Below, piece by piece: positions 28,055-36,986 of a DNA stretch of 64,000 nucleotides; positions within the stretch are counted from its first letter, which is position 1, and each line of letters starts with the position of its first letter. Source of the stretch: CBDDBK01 sp965225715 (GTDB lineage Bacteria; Bacteroidota; Bacteroidia; Cytophagales; Flammeovirgaceae); contig CBDDBK010000002.1 in assembly GCA_965225715.1 (NCBI GenBank), forward strand, positions 806,001-870,000, given 5' to 3'. The notes under the pieces were generated by a model that was not told the DNA's origin, ran no database searches, and was given only the letters and a program-made list of their open reading frames with translations. Both the position numbers and the translations under genes were made by a program.

Positions 28055-28966
28055 TTAACCTCCAGAGCTTAATTTTATAATTTCTTGAACCCGCTTTTCA
28101 GAAAGTTCTAATGCTTCAGAAATAATAGATATTGAAACGCCTTTTTTATAAAATCCGAGCACAGCTTCCATTTCTTTTTTTTCAATTCCTTTTTCAATTC
28201 CTTTTTCAATTCCTTTTTCAAGACCTTTTTCAAGACCTTTTTCAAGACCTGCTATTTGTCCTCTTTGGAACAATGGGTGTTTTACAATATCAAAAGTAAT
28301 AGGCATAGTATCAATAATTTTAGAAAGTAAATCAGTTAGCTGAGGACGTAGCCCAGATAATAAGAACAAACGGTGTAAGTTTTCTCTAAATTCATGGTCA
28401 GAGGAACTAAGTTCTTCCAATTGACCAATAGTCCTTTTTAAAATAACTTCTTTTTTGTTTTCGTCTATAGCACATAGAGGAGCGATAAGCGCTAATTTTG
28501 AAGGCTTTACCGATAATAAGGTATGCGCATCTATAGTTGATAAATCGATCAAATCAAAACCCCGATAAACCTTATTGGCATCCAATTGCGTCAACATCCT
28601 AGCTTTTTTAGTCCCCAGATAGATAACTACATGACGTATAGGCAAGTTGTATTTTTTTACCAAAAAGCCGTGGTATTCTCCGATACGGTTGAGCATCTTT
28701 GGCTCATTTTTGCTTTGAAATTCTATATGAAGCAGTTTTTGCCCAGTGGGCGTTTTAATTTCACAAAGAAAATCTACTTCTCGCTTGACAAGCAAAGTTT
28801 TATGGATTTGAGGATCTAAAATTTTAGAGTCTAAAATTTTAATATTCAATTGCTTAATAAGGAGTGGAAAGAAAAAATCTTTGATGTTTTCTTTGAAAAG
28901 CCAATCGAAGCGACTATCTCTTGGGATTTCTTTATCCCTTTTTTCTTTGTTTTTTTTCTCTATCAT
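28055..28966 (-). CDS. Rpn-family PD-(D/E)XK nuclease/transposase-like protein, tandem copy 1
   Basis: 303 residues. N-terminal lysine-rich MIEKKNKEKRDKE, then FDWLFKENIKDFFFPLL and the nuclease core VKREVDFLCEIKTPTGQKLLHIEFQSKNEP. There D (VDFL) and E.Q (IEFQSK) give the PD-(D/E)XK triad. This is the Rpn/YhgA-like group thought to promote RecA-independent recombination; that role is known from E. coli RpnA-E and is inferred here. The C-terminus has a run of six G(L/I)EK tetrapeptides encoded by a 12-bp tandem repeat, then KKEMEAVLGFYKKGVSISIISEALELS, which looks like a small HTH. It is the last of five tandem genes. Confidence 0.85.
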   Translation of the reverse strand: MIEKKNKEKRDKEIPRDSRFDWLFKENIKDFFFPLLIKQLNIKILDSKILDPQIHKTLLVKREVDFLCEIKTPTGQKLLHIEFQSKNEPKMLNRIGEYHGFLVKKYNLPIRHVVIYLGTKKARMLTQLDANKVYRGFDLIDLSTIDAHTLLSVKPSKLALIAPLCAIDENKKEVILKRTIGQLEELSSSDHEFRENLHRLFLLSGLRPQLTDLLSKIIDTMPITFDIVKHPLFQRGQIAGLEKGLEKGLEKGIEKGIEKGIEKKEMEAVLGFYKKGVSISIISEALELSEKRVQEIIKLSSGG

Positions 28967-28975
28967 ATTCTTTTT

Positions 28976-29069
28976 ATAGCAAAGCTATTTTATTTTGCGA
29001 AACGTTAAGTTTCAATACCAATAGGTTAGAATCCAAAAAACTCTCTTTTTCAAATAGCTTGAATATATT
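28976..29069 (-). repeat. 95-bp dispersed intergenic repeat, copy 3
   Basis: The spacer between Rpn copies 1 and 2; it starts 10 bp from the start codon of copy 1. It is nearly identical to the other spacers. Confidence 0.85.
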
Positions 29070-29076
29070 AAGAAAG

Positions 29077-29964
29077 TTAACCTCCAGAGCTTAATTTTAT
29101 AATTTCTTGAACCCGCTTTTCAGAAAGTTCTAATGCTTCAGAAATAATAGATATTGAAACGCCTTTTTTATAAAATCCGAGCACAGCTTCCATTTCTTTT
29201 TTTTCAATTCCTTTTTCAATTCCTTTTTCAATTCCTTTTTCAAGACCTGCTATTTGTCCTCTTTGGAACAATGGGTGTTTTACAATATCAAAAGTAATAG
29301 GCATAGTATCAATAATTTTAGAAAGTAAATCAGTTAGCTGAGGACGTAGCCCAGATAATAAGAACAAACGGTGTAAGTTTTCTCTAAATTCATGGTCAGA
29401 GGAACTAAGTTCTTCCAATTGACCAATAGTCCTTTTTAAAATAACTTCTTTTTTGTTTTCGTCTATAGCACATAGAGGAGCGATAAGCGCTAATTTTGAA
29501 GGCTTTACCGATAATAAGGTATGCGCATCTATAGTTGATAAATCGATCAAATCAAAACCCCGATAAACCTTATTGGCATCCAATTGCGTCAACATACTAG
29601 CTTTTTTAGTCCCCAGATAGATAACTACATGACGTATAGGCAAGTTGTATTTTTTTACCAAAAAGCCGTGGTATTCTCCGATACGGTTGAGCATCTTTGG
29701 CTCATTTTTGCTTTGAAATTCTATATGAAGCAGTTTTTGCCCAGTGGGCGTTTTAATTTCACAAAGAAAATCTACTTCTCGCTTGACAAGCAAAGTTTTA
29801 TGGATTTGAGGATCTAAAATTTTAGAGTCTAAAATTTTAATATTCAATTGCTTAATAAGGAGTGGAAAGAAAAAATCTTTGATGTTTTCTTTGAAAAGCC
29901 AATCGAAGCGACTATCTCTTGGGATTTCTTTATCCCTTTTTTCTTTGTTTTTTTTCTCTATCAT
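29077..29964 (-). CDS. Rpn-family protein, tandem copy 2
   Basis: 295 residues, almost identical to the other copies. Differences from copy 1 are Ser instead of Arg in GTKKASML and a shorter GIEK run (four G(L/I)EK units). The nuclease residues in VDFLCEIK and HIEFQSK are intact. The repeat period to the next copy is 998 bp, which includes the 95-bp spacer. Confidence 0.85.
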   Translation of the reverse strand: MIEKKNKEKRDKEIPRDSRFDWLFKENIKDFFFPLLIKQLNIKILDSKILDPQIHKTLLVKREVDFLCEIKTPTGQKLLHIEFQSKNEPKMLNRIGEYHGFLVKKYNLPIRHVVIYLGTKKASMLTQLDANKVYRGFDLIDLSTIDAHTLLSVKPSKLALIAPLCAIDENKKEVILKRTIGQLEELSSSDHEFRENLHRLFLLSGLRPQLTDLLSKIIDTMPITFDIVKHPLFQRGQIAGLEKGIEKGIEKGIEKKEMEAVLGFYKKGVSISIISEALELSEKRVQEIIKLSSGG

Positions 29965-29973
29965 ATTCTTTTT

Positions 29974-30067
29974 ATAGCAAAGCTATTTTATTTTGCGAAA
30001 CGTTAAGTTTCAATACCAATAGGTTAGAATCCAAAAAACTCTCTTTTTCAAATAGCTTGAATATATT
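29974..30067 (-). repeat. 95-bp dispersed intergenic repeat, copy 4
   Basis: The spacer between Rpn copies 2 and 3, with the same sequence as the preceding spacer by eye. Confidence 0.85.
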
Positions 30068-30074
30068 AAGAAAG

Positions 30075-30962
30075 TTAACCTCCAGAGCTTAATTTTATAA
30101 TTTCTTGAACCCGCTTTTCAGAAAGTTCTAATGCTTCAGAAATAATAGATATTGAAACGCCTTTTTTATAAAATCCGAGCACAGCTTCCATTTCTTTTTT
30201 TTCAATTCCTTTTTCAATTCCTTTTTCAATTCCTTTTTCAAGACCTGCTATTTGTCCTCTTTGGAACAATGGGTGTTTTACAATATCAAAAGTAATAGGC
30301 ATAGTATCAATAATTTTAGAAAGTAAATCAGTTAGCTGAGGACGTAGCCCAGATAATAAGAACAAACGGTGTAAGTTTTCTCTAAATTCATGGTCAGAGG
30401 AACTAAGTTCTTCCAATTGACCAATAGTCCTTTTTAAAATAACTTCTTTTTTGTTTTCGTCTATAGCACATAGAGGAGCGATAAGCGCTAATTTTGAAGG
30501 CTTTACCGATAATAAGGTATGCGCATCTATAGTTGATAAATCGATCAAATCAAAACCCCGATAAACCTTATTGGCATCCAATTGCGTCAACATACTAGCT
30601 TTTTTAGTCCCCAGATAGATAACTACATGACGTATAGGCAAGTTGTATTTTTTTACCAAAAAGCCGTGGTATTCTCCGATACGGTTGAGCATCTTTGGCT
30701 CATTTTTGCTTTGAAATTCTATATGAAGCAGTTTTTGCCCAGTGGGCGTTTTAATTTCACAAAGAAAATCTACTTCTCGCTTGACAAGCAAAGTTTTATG
30801 GATTTGAGGATCTAAAATTTTAGAGTCTAAAATTTTAATATTCAATTGCTTAATAAGGAGTGGAAAGAAAAAATCTTTGATGTTTTCTTTGAAAAGCCAA
30901 TCGAAGCGACTATCTCTTGGGATTTCTTTATCCCTTTTTTCTTTGTTTTTTTTCTCTATCAT
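30075..30962 (-). CDS. Rpn-family protein, tandem copy 3
   Basis: 295 residues and identical in translation to copy 2, including the Ser in GTKKASML and four G(L/I)EK units. The exact identity across 998 bp shows a very recent duplication or gene conversion between copies 2 and 3. Catalytic residues are intact. Confidence 0.85.
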   Translation of the reverse strand: MIEKKNKEKRDKEIPRDSRFDWLFKENIKDFFFPLLIKQLNIKILDSKILDPQIHKTLLVKREVDFLCEIKTPTGQKLLHIEFQSKNEPKMLNRIGEYHGFLVKKYNLPIRHVVIYLGTKKASMLTQLDANKVYRGFDLIDLSTIDAHTLLSVKPSKLALIAPLCAIDENKKEVILKRTIGQLEELSSSDHEFRENLHRLFLLSGLRPQLTDLLSKIIDTMPITFDIVKHPLFQRGQIAGLEKGIEKGIEKGIEKKEMEAVLGFYKKGVSISIISEALELSEKRVQEIIKLSSGG

Positions 30963-30971
30963 ATTCTTTTT

Positions 30972-31065
30972 ATAGCAAAGCTATTTTATTTTGCGAAACG
31001 TTAAGTTTCAATACCAATAGGTTAGAATCCAAAAAACTCTCTTTTTCAAATAGCTTGAATATATT
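30972..31065 (-). repeat. 95-bp dispersed intergenic repeat, copy 5
   Basis: The spacer between Rpn copies 3 and 4, same structure as the others. Confidence 0.85.
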
Positions 31066-31072
31066 AAGAAAG

Positions 31073-31948
31073 TTAACCTCCAGAGCTTAATTTTATAATT
31101 TCTTGAACCCGCTTTTCAGAAAGTTCTAATGCTTCAGAAATAATAGATATTGAAACGCCTTTTTTATAAAATCCGAGCACAGCTTCCATTTCTTTTTTTT
31201 CAATTCCTTTTTCAATTCCTTTTTCAAGACCTGCTATTTGTCCTCTTTGGAACAATGGGTGTTTTACAATATCAAAAGTAATAGGCATAGTATCAATAAT
31301 TTTAGAAAGTAAATCAGTTAGCTGAGGACGTAGCCCAGATAATAAGAACAAACGGTGTAAGTTTTCTCTAAATTCATGGTCAGAGGAACTAAGTTCTTCC
31401 AATTGACCAATAGTCCTTTTTAAAATAACTTCTTTTTTGTTTTCGTCTATAGCACATAAAGGAACGATAAGCGCTAATTTTGAAGGCTTTACCGATAATA
31501 AGGTATGCGCATCTATAGTTGATAAATCGATCAAATCAAAACCACGATAAACCTTATTGGCATCCAATTGCGTCAACATCCTAGCTTTTTTAGTCCCCAG
31601 ATAGATAACTACATGACGTATAGGCAAGTTGTATTTTTTTACCAAAAAGCCATGGTATTCTCCGATACGGTTGAGCATCTTTGGCTCATTTTTGCTTTGA
31701 AATTCTATATGAAGCAGTTTTTGCCCAGTGGGCGTTTTAATTTCACAAAGAAAATCTACTTCTCGCTTGACAAGCAAAGTTTTATGGATTTGAGGATCTA
31801 AAATTTTAGAGTCTAAAATTTTAATATTCAATTGCTTAATAAGGAGTGGAAAGAAAAAATCTTTGATGTTTTCTTTGAAAAGCCAATCGAAGCGACTATC
31901 TCTTGGGATTTCTTTATCCCTTTTTTCTTTGTTTTTTTTCTCTATCAT
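31073..31948 (-). CDS. Rpn-family protein, tandem copy 4
   Basis: 291 residues. It has the shortest GIEK run (three units), Arg in GTKKARML as in copies 1 and 5, and Val in LALIVPLC shared only with copy 5. The substitution pattern groups copies 4 and 5 apart from 2 and 3, giving a rough order of duplication. Nuclease motifs are intact. Confidence 0.85.
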   Translation of the reverse strand: MIEKKNKEKRDKEIPRDSRFDWLFKENIKDFFFPLLIKQLNIKILDSKILDPQIHKTLLVKREVDFLCEIKTPTGQKLLHIEFQSKNEPKMLNRIGEYHGFLVKKYNLPIRHVVIYLGTKKARMLTQLDANKVYRGFDLIDLSTIDAHTLLSVKPSKLALIVPLCAIDENKKEVILKRTIGQLEELSSSDHEFRENLHRLFLLSGLRPQLTDLLSKIIDTMPITFDIVKHPLFQRGQIAGLEKGIEKGIEKKEMEAVLGFYKKGVSISIISEALELSEKRVQEIIKLSSGG

Positions 31949-31957
31949 ATTCTTTTT

Positions 31958-32051
31958 ATAGCAAAGCTATTTTATTTTGCGAAACGTTAAGTTTCAATAC
32001 CAATAGGTTAGAATCCAAAAAACTCTCTTTTTCAAATAGCTTGAATATATT
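31958..32051 (-). repeat. 95-bp dispersed intergenic repeat, copy 6
   Basis: The spacer between Rpn copies 4 and 5, same structure as the others. Confidence 0.85.
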
Positions 32052-32058
32052 AAGAAAG

Positions 32059-32982
32059 TTAACCTCCAGAGCTTAATTTTATAATTTCTTGAACCCGCTT
32101 TTCAGAAAGTTCTAATGCTTCAGAAATAATAGATATTGAAACGCCTTTTTTATAAAATCCGAGCACAGCTTCCATTTCTTTTTTTTCAATTCCTTTTTCA
32201 ATTCCTTTTTCAATTCCTTTTTCAATTCCTTTTTCAATTCCTTTTTCAATTCCTTTTTCAAGACCTGCTATTTGTCCTCTTTGGAACAATGGGTGTTTTA
32301 CAATATCAAAAGTAATAGGCATAGTATCAATAATTTTAGAAAGTAAATCAGTTAGCTGAGGACGTAGCCCAGATAATAAGAACAAACGGTGTAAGTTTTC
32401 TCTAAATTCATGGTCAGAGGAACTAAGTTCTTCCAATTGACCAATAGTCCTTTTTAAAATAACTTCTTTTTTGTTTTCGTCTATAGCACATAAAGGAACG
32501 ATAAGCGCTAATTTTGAAGGCTTTACCGATAATAAGGTATGCGCATCTATAGTTGATAAATCGATCAAATCAAAACCCCGATAAACCTTATTGGCATCCA
32601 ATTGCGTCAACATCCTAGCTTTTTTAGTCCCCAGATAGATAACTACATGACGTATAGGCAAGTTGTATTTTTTTACCAAAAAGCCATGGTATTCTCCGAT
32701 ACGGTTGAGCATCTTTGGCTCATTTTTGCTTTGAAATTCTATATGAAGCAGTTTTTGCCCAGTGGGCGTTTTAATTTCACAAAGAAAATCTACTTCTCGC
32801 TTGACAAGCAAAGTTTTATGGATTTGAGGATCTAAAATTTTAGAGTCTAAAATTTTAATATTCAATTGCTTAATAAGGAGTGGAAAGAAAAAATCTTTGA
32901 TGTTTTCTTTGAAAAGCCAATCGAAGCGACTATCTCTTGGGATTTCTTTATCCCTTTTTTCTTTGTTTTTTTTCTCTATCAT
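32059..32982 (-). CDS. Rpn-family protein, tandem copy 5
   Basis: 307 residues, the longest copy, with seven G(L/I)EK units. It is otherwise nearly identical to copy 4 (Val in LALIVPLC). It is the first gene of the array in the direction of transcription, and the 95-bp repeat is also present upstream of it. Each gene therefore carries the same upstream sequence, and the genes may be expressed independently. Confidence 0.85.
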   Translation of the reverse strand: MIEKKNKEKRDKEIPRDSRFDWLFKENIKDFFFPLLIKQLNIKILDSKILDPQIHKTLLVKREVDFLCEIKTPTGQKLLHIEFQSKNEPKMLNRIGEYHGFLVKKYNLPIRHVVIYLGTKKARMLTQLDANKVYRGFDLIDLSTIDAHTLLSVKPSKLALIVPLCAIDENKKEVILKRTIGQLEELSSSDHEFRENLHRLFLLSGLRPQLTDLLSKIIDTMPITFDIVKHPLFQRGQIAGLEKGIEKGIEKGIEKGIEKGIEKGIEKKEMEAVLGFYKKGVSISIISEALELSEKRVQEIIKLSSGG

Positions 32983-32991
32983 ATTCTTTTT

Positions 32992-33084
32992 ATAGCAAAG
33001 CTATTTTATTTTGCGAAACGTTAAGTTTCAATACCAATAGGTTAGAATCCGAAAAACTCTCTTTTTCAAGTAAGCTGAGTATAA
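32992..33084 (-). repeat. 95-bp dispersed intergenic repeat, copy 7
   Basis: Upstream edge of the Rpn array. Its far end (CAAGTAAGCTGAGTATA) matches the solitary copies at 26714 and 58109 better than the internal spacers, as expected for the original outer boundary. Confidence 0.8.
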
Positions 33085-33347
33085 GTACTTTTAATAGTAA
33101 AAATGGTAGACCTTATAACATTTTGCTATATTTATAGGATTTTAGAAATTCAGTTGTATTTCTGTCTAAATTATAAATTTAAAAAGCAATATAGTACAAA
33201 AATATTTTCATTTTTGTTTCATTTCCTTTATAAATAATTTTTAACTTATATATTATGTTGAGATAAGCATAAAGCTCTAATTCTAATTAATCACCATTCA
33301 TAGTTTGTTTTATAAACAAACTAAATAAGTTTTTATTAATATTTTAA
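33085..33347. other. Intergenic, nothing recognised
   Basis: About 260 bp of AT-rich DNA between the Rpn array and the IS630 copy. No ORF, hairpin or repeat match was seen. Confidence 0.4.
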
Positions 33348-33349
33348 TT

Positions 33350-34227
33350 TATACCATTAATGATTTAAACTTACTATATTACGAGATTTTAGATTTACGC
33401 TATAAATATCATGCCAAAAACTATCAATTTAGAAGTCAAAGAGAGTGTTAAAGACTTAAAGTCTCACCTAAGAAAAGCCCATAGCAATTTAGAACGTGGT
33501 CGTATTCAAGCCTTTTTACTAGTCAAAGAAGAAAAGAAAAAATATATTTCTCATATTTCTCGTAAGTTAGGTTTTACAGACAAGACCGTGTCTGCTTGGT
33601 TCAAAAAATATGAATCAGAGGGCTTTAAATCAGCCATTAAGGTTCGCATGGGTGCTAATCATAAAAGTGTCTTTTCAGCAGAGATGCAAAAAAGTATAAA
33701 GGATAAATTAGAGAACGTTGAGACAACAATTAGCTCTTATGTGGAATTAAAATCATTTATAGACAAAGAGTTTAGTACAGATGTAAATTACGGAACCTTA
33801 TCAGATTTTTGTCGTCGTCGCTTTGGTTCTAAACTAAAAGTATCTCGTAAAAGTCATGTCAAAAAGGCTAAAAAAAGGTAGAGAAATTTAAGAATGAAGA
33901 CTTGCCCAAAGCTATGAAGGAGGCTAAAAAGAAATACGAAAAAGGAAATTATGACTGTGTTGACTTGCTTTTTCAAGATGAGAGCCGTTTTGCTTTGATT
34001 ACGCGTCGCTCTCGGGTACTCACAGAGGAGGTTAAGCCTGTTGGCAATCATCAGCACGACTATACCTATCGTTGGTTATGGGGTGCTTTTTCTTTTCTAA
34101 GGGGACATAACTATAGTATGTACAGGTGTAGCACAGATAAGTTGTTTTTTATCAAGCATTTAGAGACAATTAGCCAAGATAATCCTAAGCGTTTGAATCT
34201 AGTGGTTATTGATAATGCGGGGTTCCC
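33350..34227 (+). pseudogene. IS630-family transposase, frameshifted and 3' truncated
   Basis: The left end ATACCATTAATGATTTAAA is followed by an ORF (33411-33881) with the helix-turn-helix domain (HISRKLGFTDKTVSAWFKKYE). The A-run at about 33870 has lost one base, so the frame ends at KKR. The continuation at 33902 contains the first DDE aspartate (LFQDESRFALITRR) and the second (VVIDNAGF). Sequence similarity stops there, at about 34227, before the catalytic Glu and the right end. A sister copy is at 40787. Confidence 0.8.
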
Positions 34228-34304
34228 TTAAAGATATGACGTTTCCGTCCAATATTTTTTTAATTCTTTTTTGCTTTTCAGAAAACCCGCAAGGTTTGGA
34301 ATAG

Positions 34305-34350
34305 TTAAAACCCAATTAATTATATATATTTTTATTTAAATAAATTATAA
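34305..34350 (+). promoter_or_regulatory. Conserved leader upstream of paralog C
   Basis: The motif CAATTAATTATATAT at 34313-34327 precedes the ATG by about 30 nt. The leader of paralog D (from about 36949) is the same up to the start codon. Confidence 0.45.
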
Positions 34351-34355
34351 GTCTC

Positions 34356-36812
34356 ATGAAAAACAAACTCTCTTTCTGGGCAAAAGTATTGCCTTTAATT
34401 GTATTGATAACAGCGACCTTGAACACGGCGTTAAATTGTGATGAAGACGGGGTAGTCTTATCGCCTGCCCGCTTGGAAATAGCCCCCGCTGAATTGGACT
34501 TTGGCGAAAATGACAACAGCTTAGCTTTTGCTGTTAAGAATACGGGGCAACAGAATCTAACTTGGACGGTATCCGAATCGGTGGATTGGATAAGCGATTT
34601 TCAAAGTACTACAGGAAAAATTACGGGTACTGGCGAAAGCCAAATCACCGTAACTATAGACCGAGACCGTCTTTCGCCCGGCGATAATACGGGGTCTATT
34701 CAGGTGACCGCAGCCGCCGATGATGGCTCTGCTTTGGAAGGCGGTGCCAAAAATGTAACCGTGAAAGCCCATAAACCTTCGCCACCTGAGGTGAGCATGT
34801 CTAACAATGACATATCGGGAATAGGCTCAGCAGATGCGGTGGCCAGGGGCTTGATCGATAATATTGGTTCTGGAAATATCACGCAGCACGGACACGTCTG
34901 GGATACTTTCCCAACGCCGGACATCAACACAGAAAGCGTTTCAAAAACCAGTCTTGGAGAAAAAACTGAAACAGGCACCTTCACAAGTCCATTGGCGAAT
35001 TTGAATCCCAACGCCACTTATTACATTCGAGCTTATGCCATCAACAGCGCAGGAATAACGTATAGCAACGAAGTAACTTTTAGCACAGCTGACAACAATG
35101 CCTCTACAAATATAGTTTTGAGCAACGCCGCAATTCAGGAAAACCAAGCCAGCAATACCGTTATAGGTGTTTTGAGTACTAGCGACTCCGATGCTGGCGA
35201 CAGCCACAGCTACAATTTGGTCAGCGGAACAGGAAGCACAGATAATAACAGTTTCAATATTAACAGCAACCAGCTACGCTCTTCTAATATTTTTGATTTT
35301 GAAACAAAAAATACTTACAGCATCCGTATCCGAAGCACCAATTTGGGCACCAATGATATGGTGGAAGCGGCTTTTAGCATTTCAGTAACCGACGTCAACG
35401 AAGCCCCGACCAATATCACCCTGAGCAACAGCACTATTTCCGAAAATCTGATTGCCAATACAGTTGTGGGCAACCTGATGACCAGCGATCCCGATGCCGG
35501 CGATACGCATACGTATAGTTTAGTTAGCGGCAGCGGAAGCACAGACAACAGCAGTTTTAACATCAGCGGGACAGCTTTACAAAGCTCTACCTCTTTTGAT
35601 TATGAAGCCAAAAATAGTTACAGCATCCGTATCCGAAGCACCGATTTGGGCACCAATGATATGGTGGAAACAGCTTTTAGCATTTCAGTAACCGACGTCA
35701 ACGAAGCCCCGACCAATATCACCCTGAGCAATAGTACCATTGCCGAAAATCTTGTTGCCAATACAGTTGTGGGCAACCTGACGACCAGCGACCCCGATGC
35801 CGGCGATACCCACACGTATAGTTTGGTTAGCGGCAGCGGAAGCACGGACAACAGCAGTTTTAACATCAGCGGAACAAGTTTACGAAGCTCTGCTGTTTTT
35901 GATTTTGAAGCCAAAAATAGCTACAGCATCCGTATCCGCAGCACCGACGGTGGCGGAGAAAACTATGAAAAAAGTGTTACGATTACTATTACGGATGTTC
36001 TTGATGTCAACGGCATTAGCGTGGTCAGTGTATTAGTATCAGGAGGCACTTTTGAAAGAGGTTGCAAAAGCGGAAGAGATGATATCAATGGGCACAGTTG
36101 TCATTCTGATGAAAGTCCCTTACACAGCGTGACGGTTTCTTCTTTTAAGCTGAGTCAATACGAAATTACCAATGCCCAGTATGCTGCCTTTTTAAACGCC
36201 TTGGGCGGAGTGAGTTCCAGCGGCAGCTATGCTGATCCCGATTTTGGCACTGTAACTTATGCGGATATCGATGATTCGGATTGCATGCTTTATTATAGTG
36301 GGGGCACCTTTTTGGTGGAAAGTGGTTTGGACAATTATCCGATGATAGAGGTATCTTGGTTTGGGGCGAATGCCTTTGCAAAGTGGGCGGGTGGTCGTTT
36401 GCCGACGGAGGCCGAGTGGGAATTTGCTGCCCGCGGGGGTACTTCAAGCCAAAATTATCAGTTTAGCGGCAGCAACACGGTTGGCGATGTGGCTTGGTAC
36501 AGCAGCAACAGCAATAGCACTGGGCAAAGCAATTTTGATGGGGTTCGGACTCATCCTGTTGGCACGAAGGCGCCTAATGAGTTGGGTCTTTACGATATAA
36601 CTGGTAATGTGTGGGAGTGGTGTCAGGATTGGTCTGGTTCATACAGCAGTACTGCTCAGACCAACCCTACGGGACCTAGCAGCGGTTCTAAGCGTGTGCT
36701 GCGGGGCAGTTCTTGGGACTTTAACGCCACTGATTCGCGGGTGGCTAATCGTTTCAACGGCACCCCGTCCAGCACTTTCAACTACAGCGGTTTTCGGGTT
36801 TATTTCCCTTAG
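34356..36812 (+). CDS. BACON-FN3-cadherin-FGE surface protein (paralog C), DGR-type target
   Basis: An intact 818-residue exported protein. Signal segment ending at Cys28; BACON domain (about 36-138, LTWTVSESVDWISDF, ITVTIDRDRLSPGD); FN3-like domain (about 142-247, HGHVWDT...NATYYIRAYA). Then three cadherin-like repeats (about 248-550, each SN..I.EN...NTV.G...S.SDAGD.H.Y.LVSG). Then an FGE-sulfatase/C-type-lectin domain (about 558-818) with GGTFERGC, YEITNAQYAAFLNALGG, LPTEAEWEFAARGG and GNVWEWCQDW. The last 42 codons (36687-36812) are the variable region: RVLRGSSWDFNATDSRVANR, ending NYSGFRVYFP. The conserved frame around variable NNC/NNT codons is a DGR hallmark. Codon usage is richer in G+C than in sprA or murD. 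Probable surface adhesin; the ligand is unknown. Confidence 0.85.
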   Translation: MKNKLSFWAKVLPLIVLITATLNTALNCDEDGVVLSPARLEIAPAELDFGENDNSLAFAVKNTGQQNLTWTVSESVDWISDFQSTTGKITGTGESQITVTIDRDRLSPGDNTGSIQVTAAADDGSALEGGAKNVTVKAHKPSPPEVSMSNNDISGIGSADAVARGLIDNIGSGNITQHGHVWDTFPTPDINTESVSKTSLGEKTETGTFTSPLANLNPNATYYIRAYAINSAGITYSNEVTFSTADNNASTNIVLSNAAIQENQASNTVIGVLSTSDSDAGDSHSYNLVSGTGSTDNNSFNINSNQLRSSNIFDFETKNTYSIRIRSTNLGTNDMVEAAFSISVTDVNEAPTNITLSNSTISENLIANTVVGNLMTSDPDAGDTHTYSLVSGSGSTDNSSFNISGTALQSSTSFDYEAKNSYSIRIRSTDLGTNDMVETAFSISVTDVNEAPTNITLSNSTIAENLVANTVVGNLTTSDPDAGDTHTYSLVSGSGSTDNSSFNISGTSLRSSAVFDFEAKNSYSIRIRSTDGGGENYEKSVTITITDVLDVNGISVVSVLVSGGTFERGCKSGRDDINGHSCHSDESPLHSVTVSSFKLSQYEITNAQYAAFLNALGGVSSSGSYADPDFGTVTYADIDDSDCMLYYSGGTFLVESGLDNYPMIEVSWFGANAFAKWAGGRLPTEAEWEFAARGGTSSQNYQFSGSNTVGDVAWYSSNSNSTGQSNFDGVRTHPVGTKAPNELGLYDITGNVWEWCQDWSGSYSSTAQTNPTGPSSGSKRVLRGSSWDFNATDSRVANRFNGTPSSTFNYSGFRVYFP
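36687..36812 (+). other. Putative DGR variable region of paralog C
   Basis: By hand it differs from paralog D at 24 of 126 bases, and only about 4 of those are third codon positions. From paralog F it differs at about 29. Codons such as GAC, TTT, ACT, GAT, AAT and TTC change at positions 1 and 2, while the framework TCG CGG GTG GCT, CCG TCC and GGT TTT stays fixed. Confidence 0.75.
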
Positions 36813-36821
36813 TTCTGAAAA

Positions 36822-36833
36822 AGGCGGAAGCCT
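36822..36833 (+). repeat. Hairpin after variable region of C
   Basis: AGGC-GGAA-GCCT, a 4-bp stem with a tetraloop, 9 bp after the stop. D and F have AGGC-TTAA-GCCT at the same place, so the stem is kept while the loop changes. Confidence 0.6.
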
Positions 36834-36849
36834 ATTGTTGAGCTAAAAC

Positions 36850-36935
36850 CCGGAGGAAACCTCATAGGTTTTTAAAACCTACGAGGTTTGTTAGGAAAAC
36901 CCTCAAGGTTTTTTAAAACCTTGAGGGTTTAAAAA
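36850..36935. repeat. REP pair between C and D
   Basis: One CGTAGG-class palindrome (with a CATAGG variant arm) and one class-2 palindrome (arms AAACCCTCAAGGTTTT), separated by TTAGG. Confidence 0.8.
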
Positions 36936-36986
36936 TATTGAAAATCAGTTAATTATATATTTTTATTTAAATAAATTATAAGTCTC

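Noticed and set aside
28586..32835. Five conserved 77-codon plus-strand ORFs (MRQH.SFFSPQIDNYM) opposite the Rpn genes
   Set aside because: They are the antisense shadow of a duplicated coding region; their conservation follows from the DNA identity of the copies.
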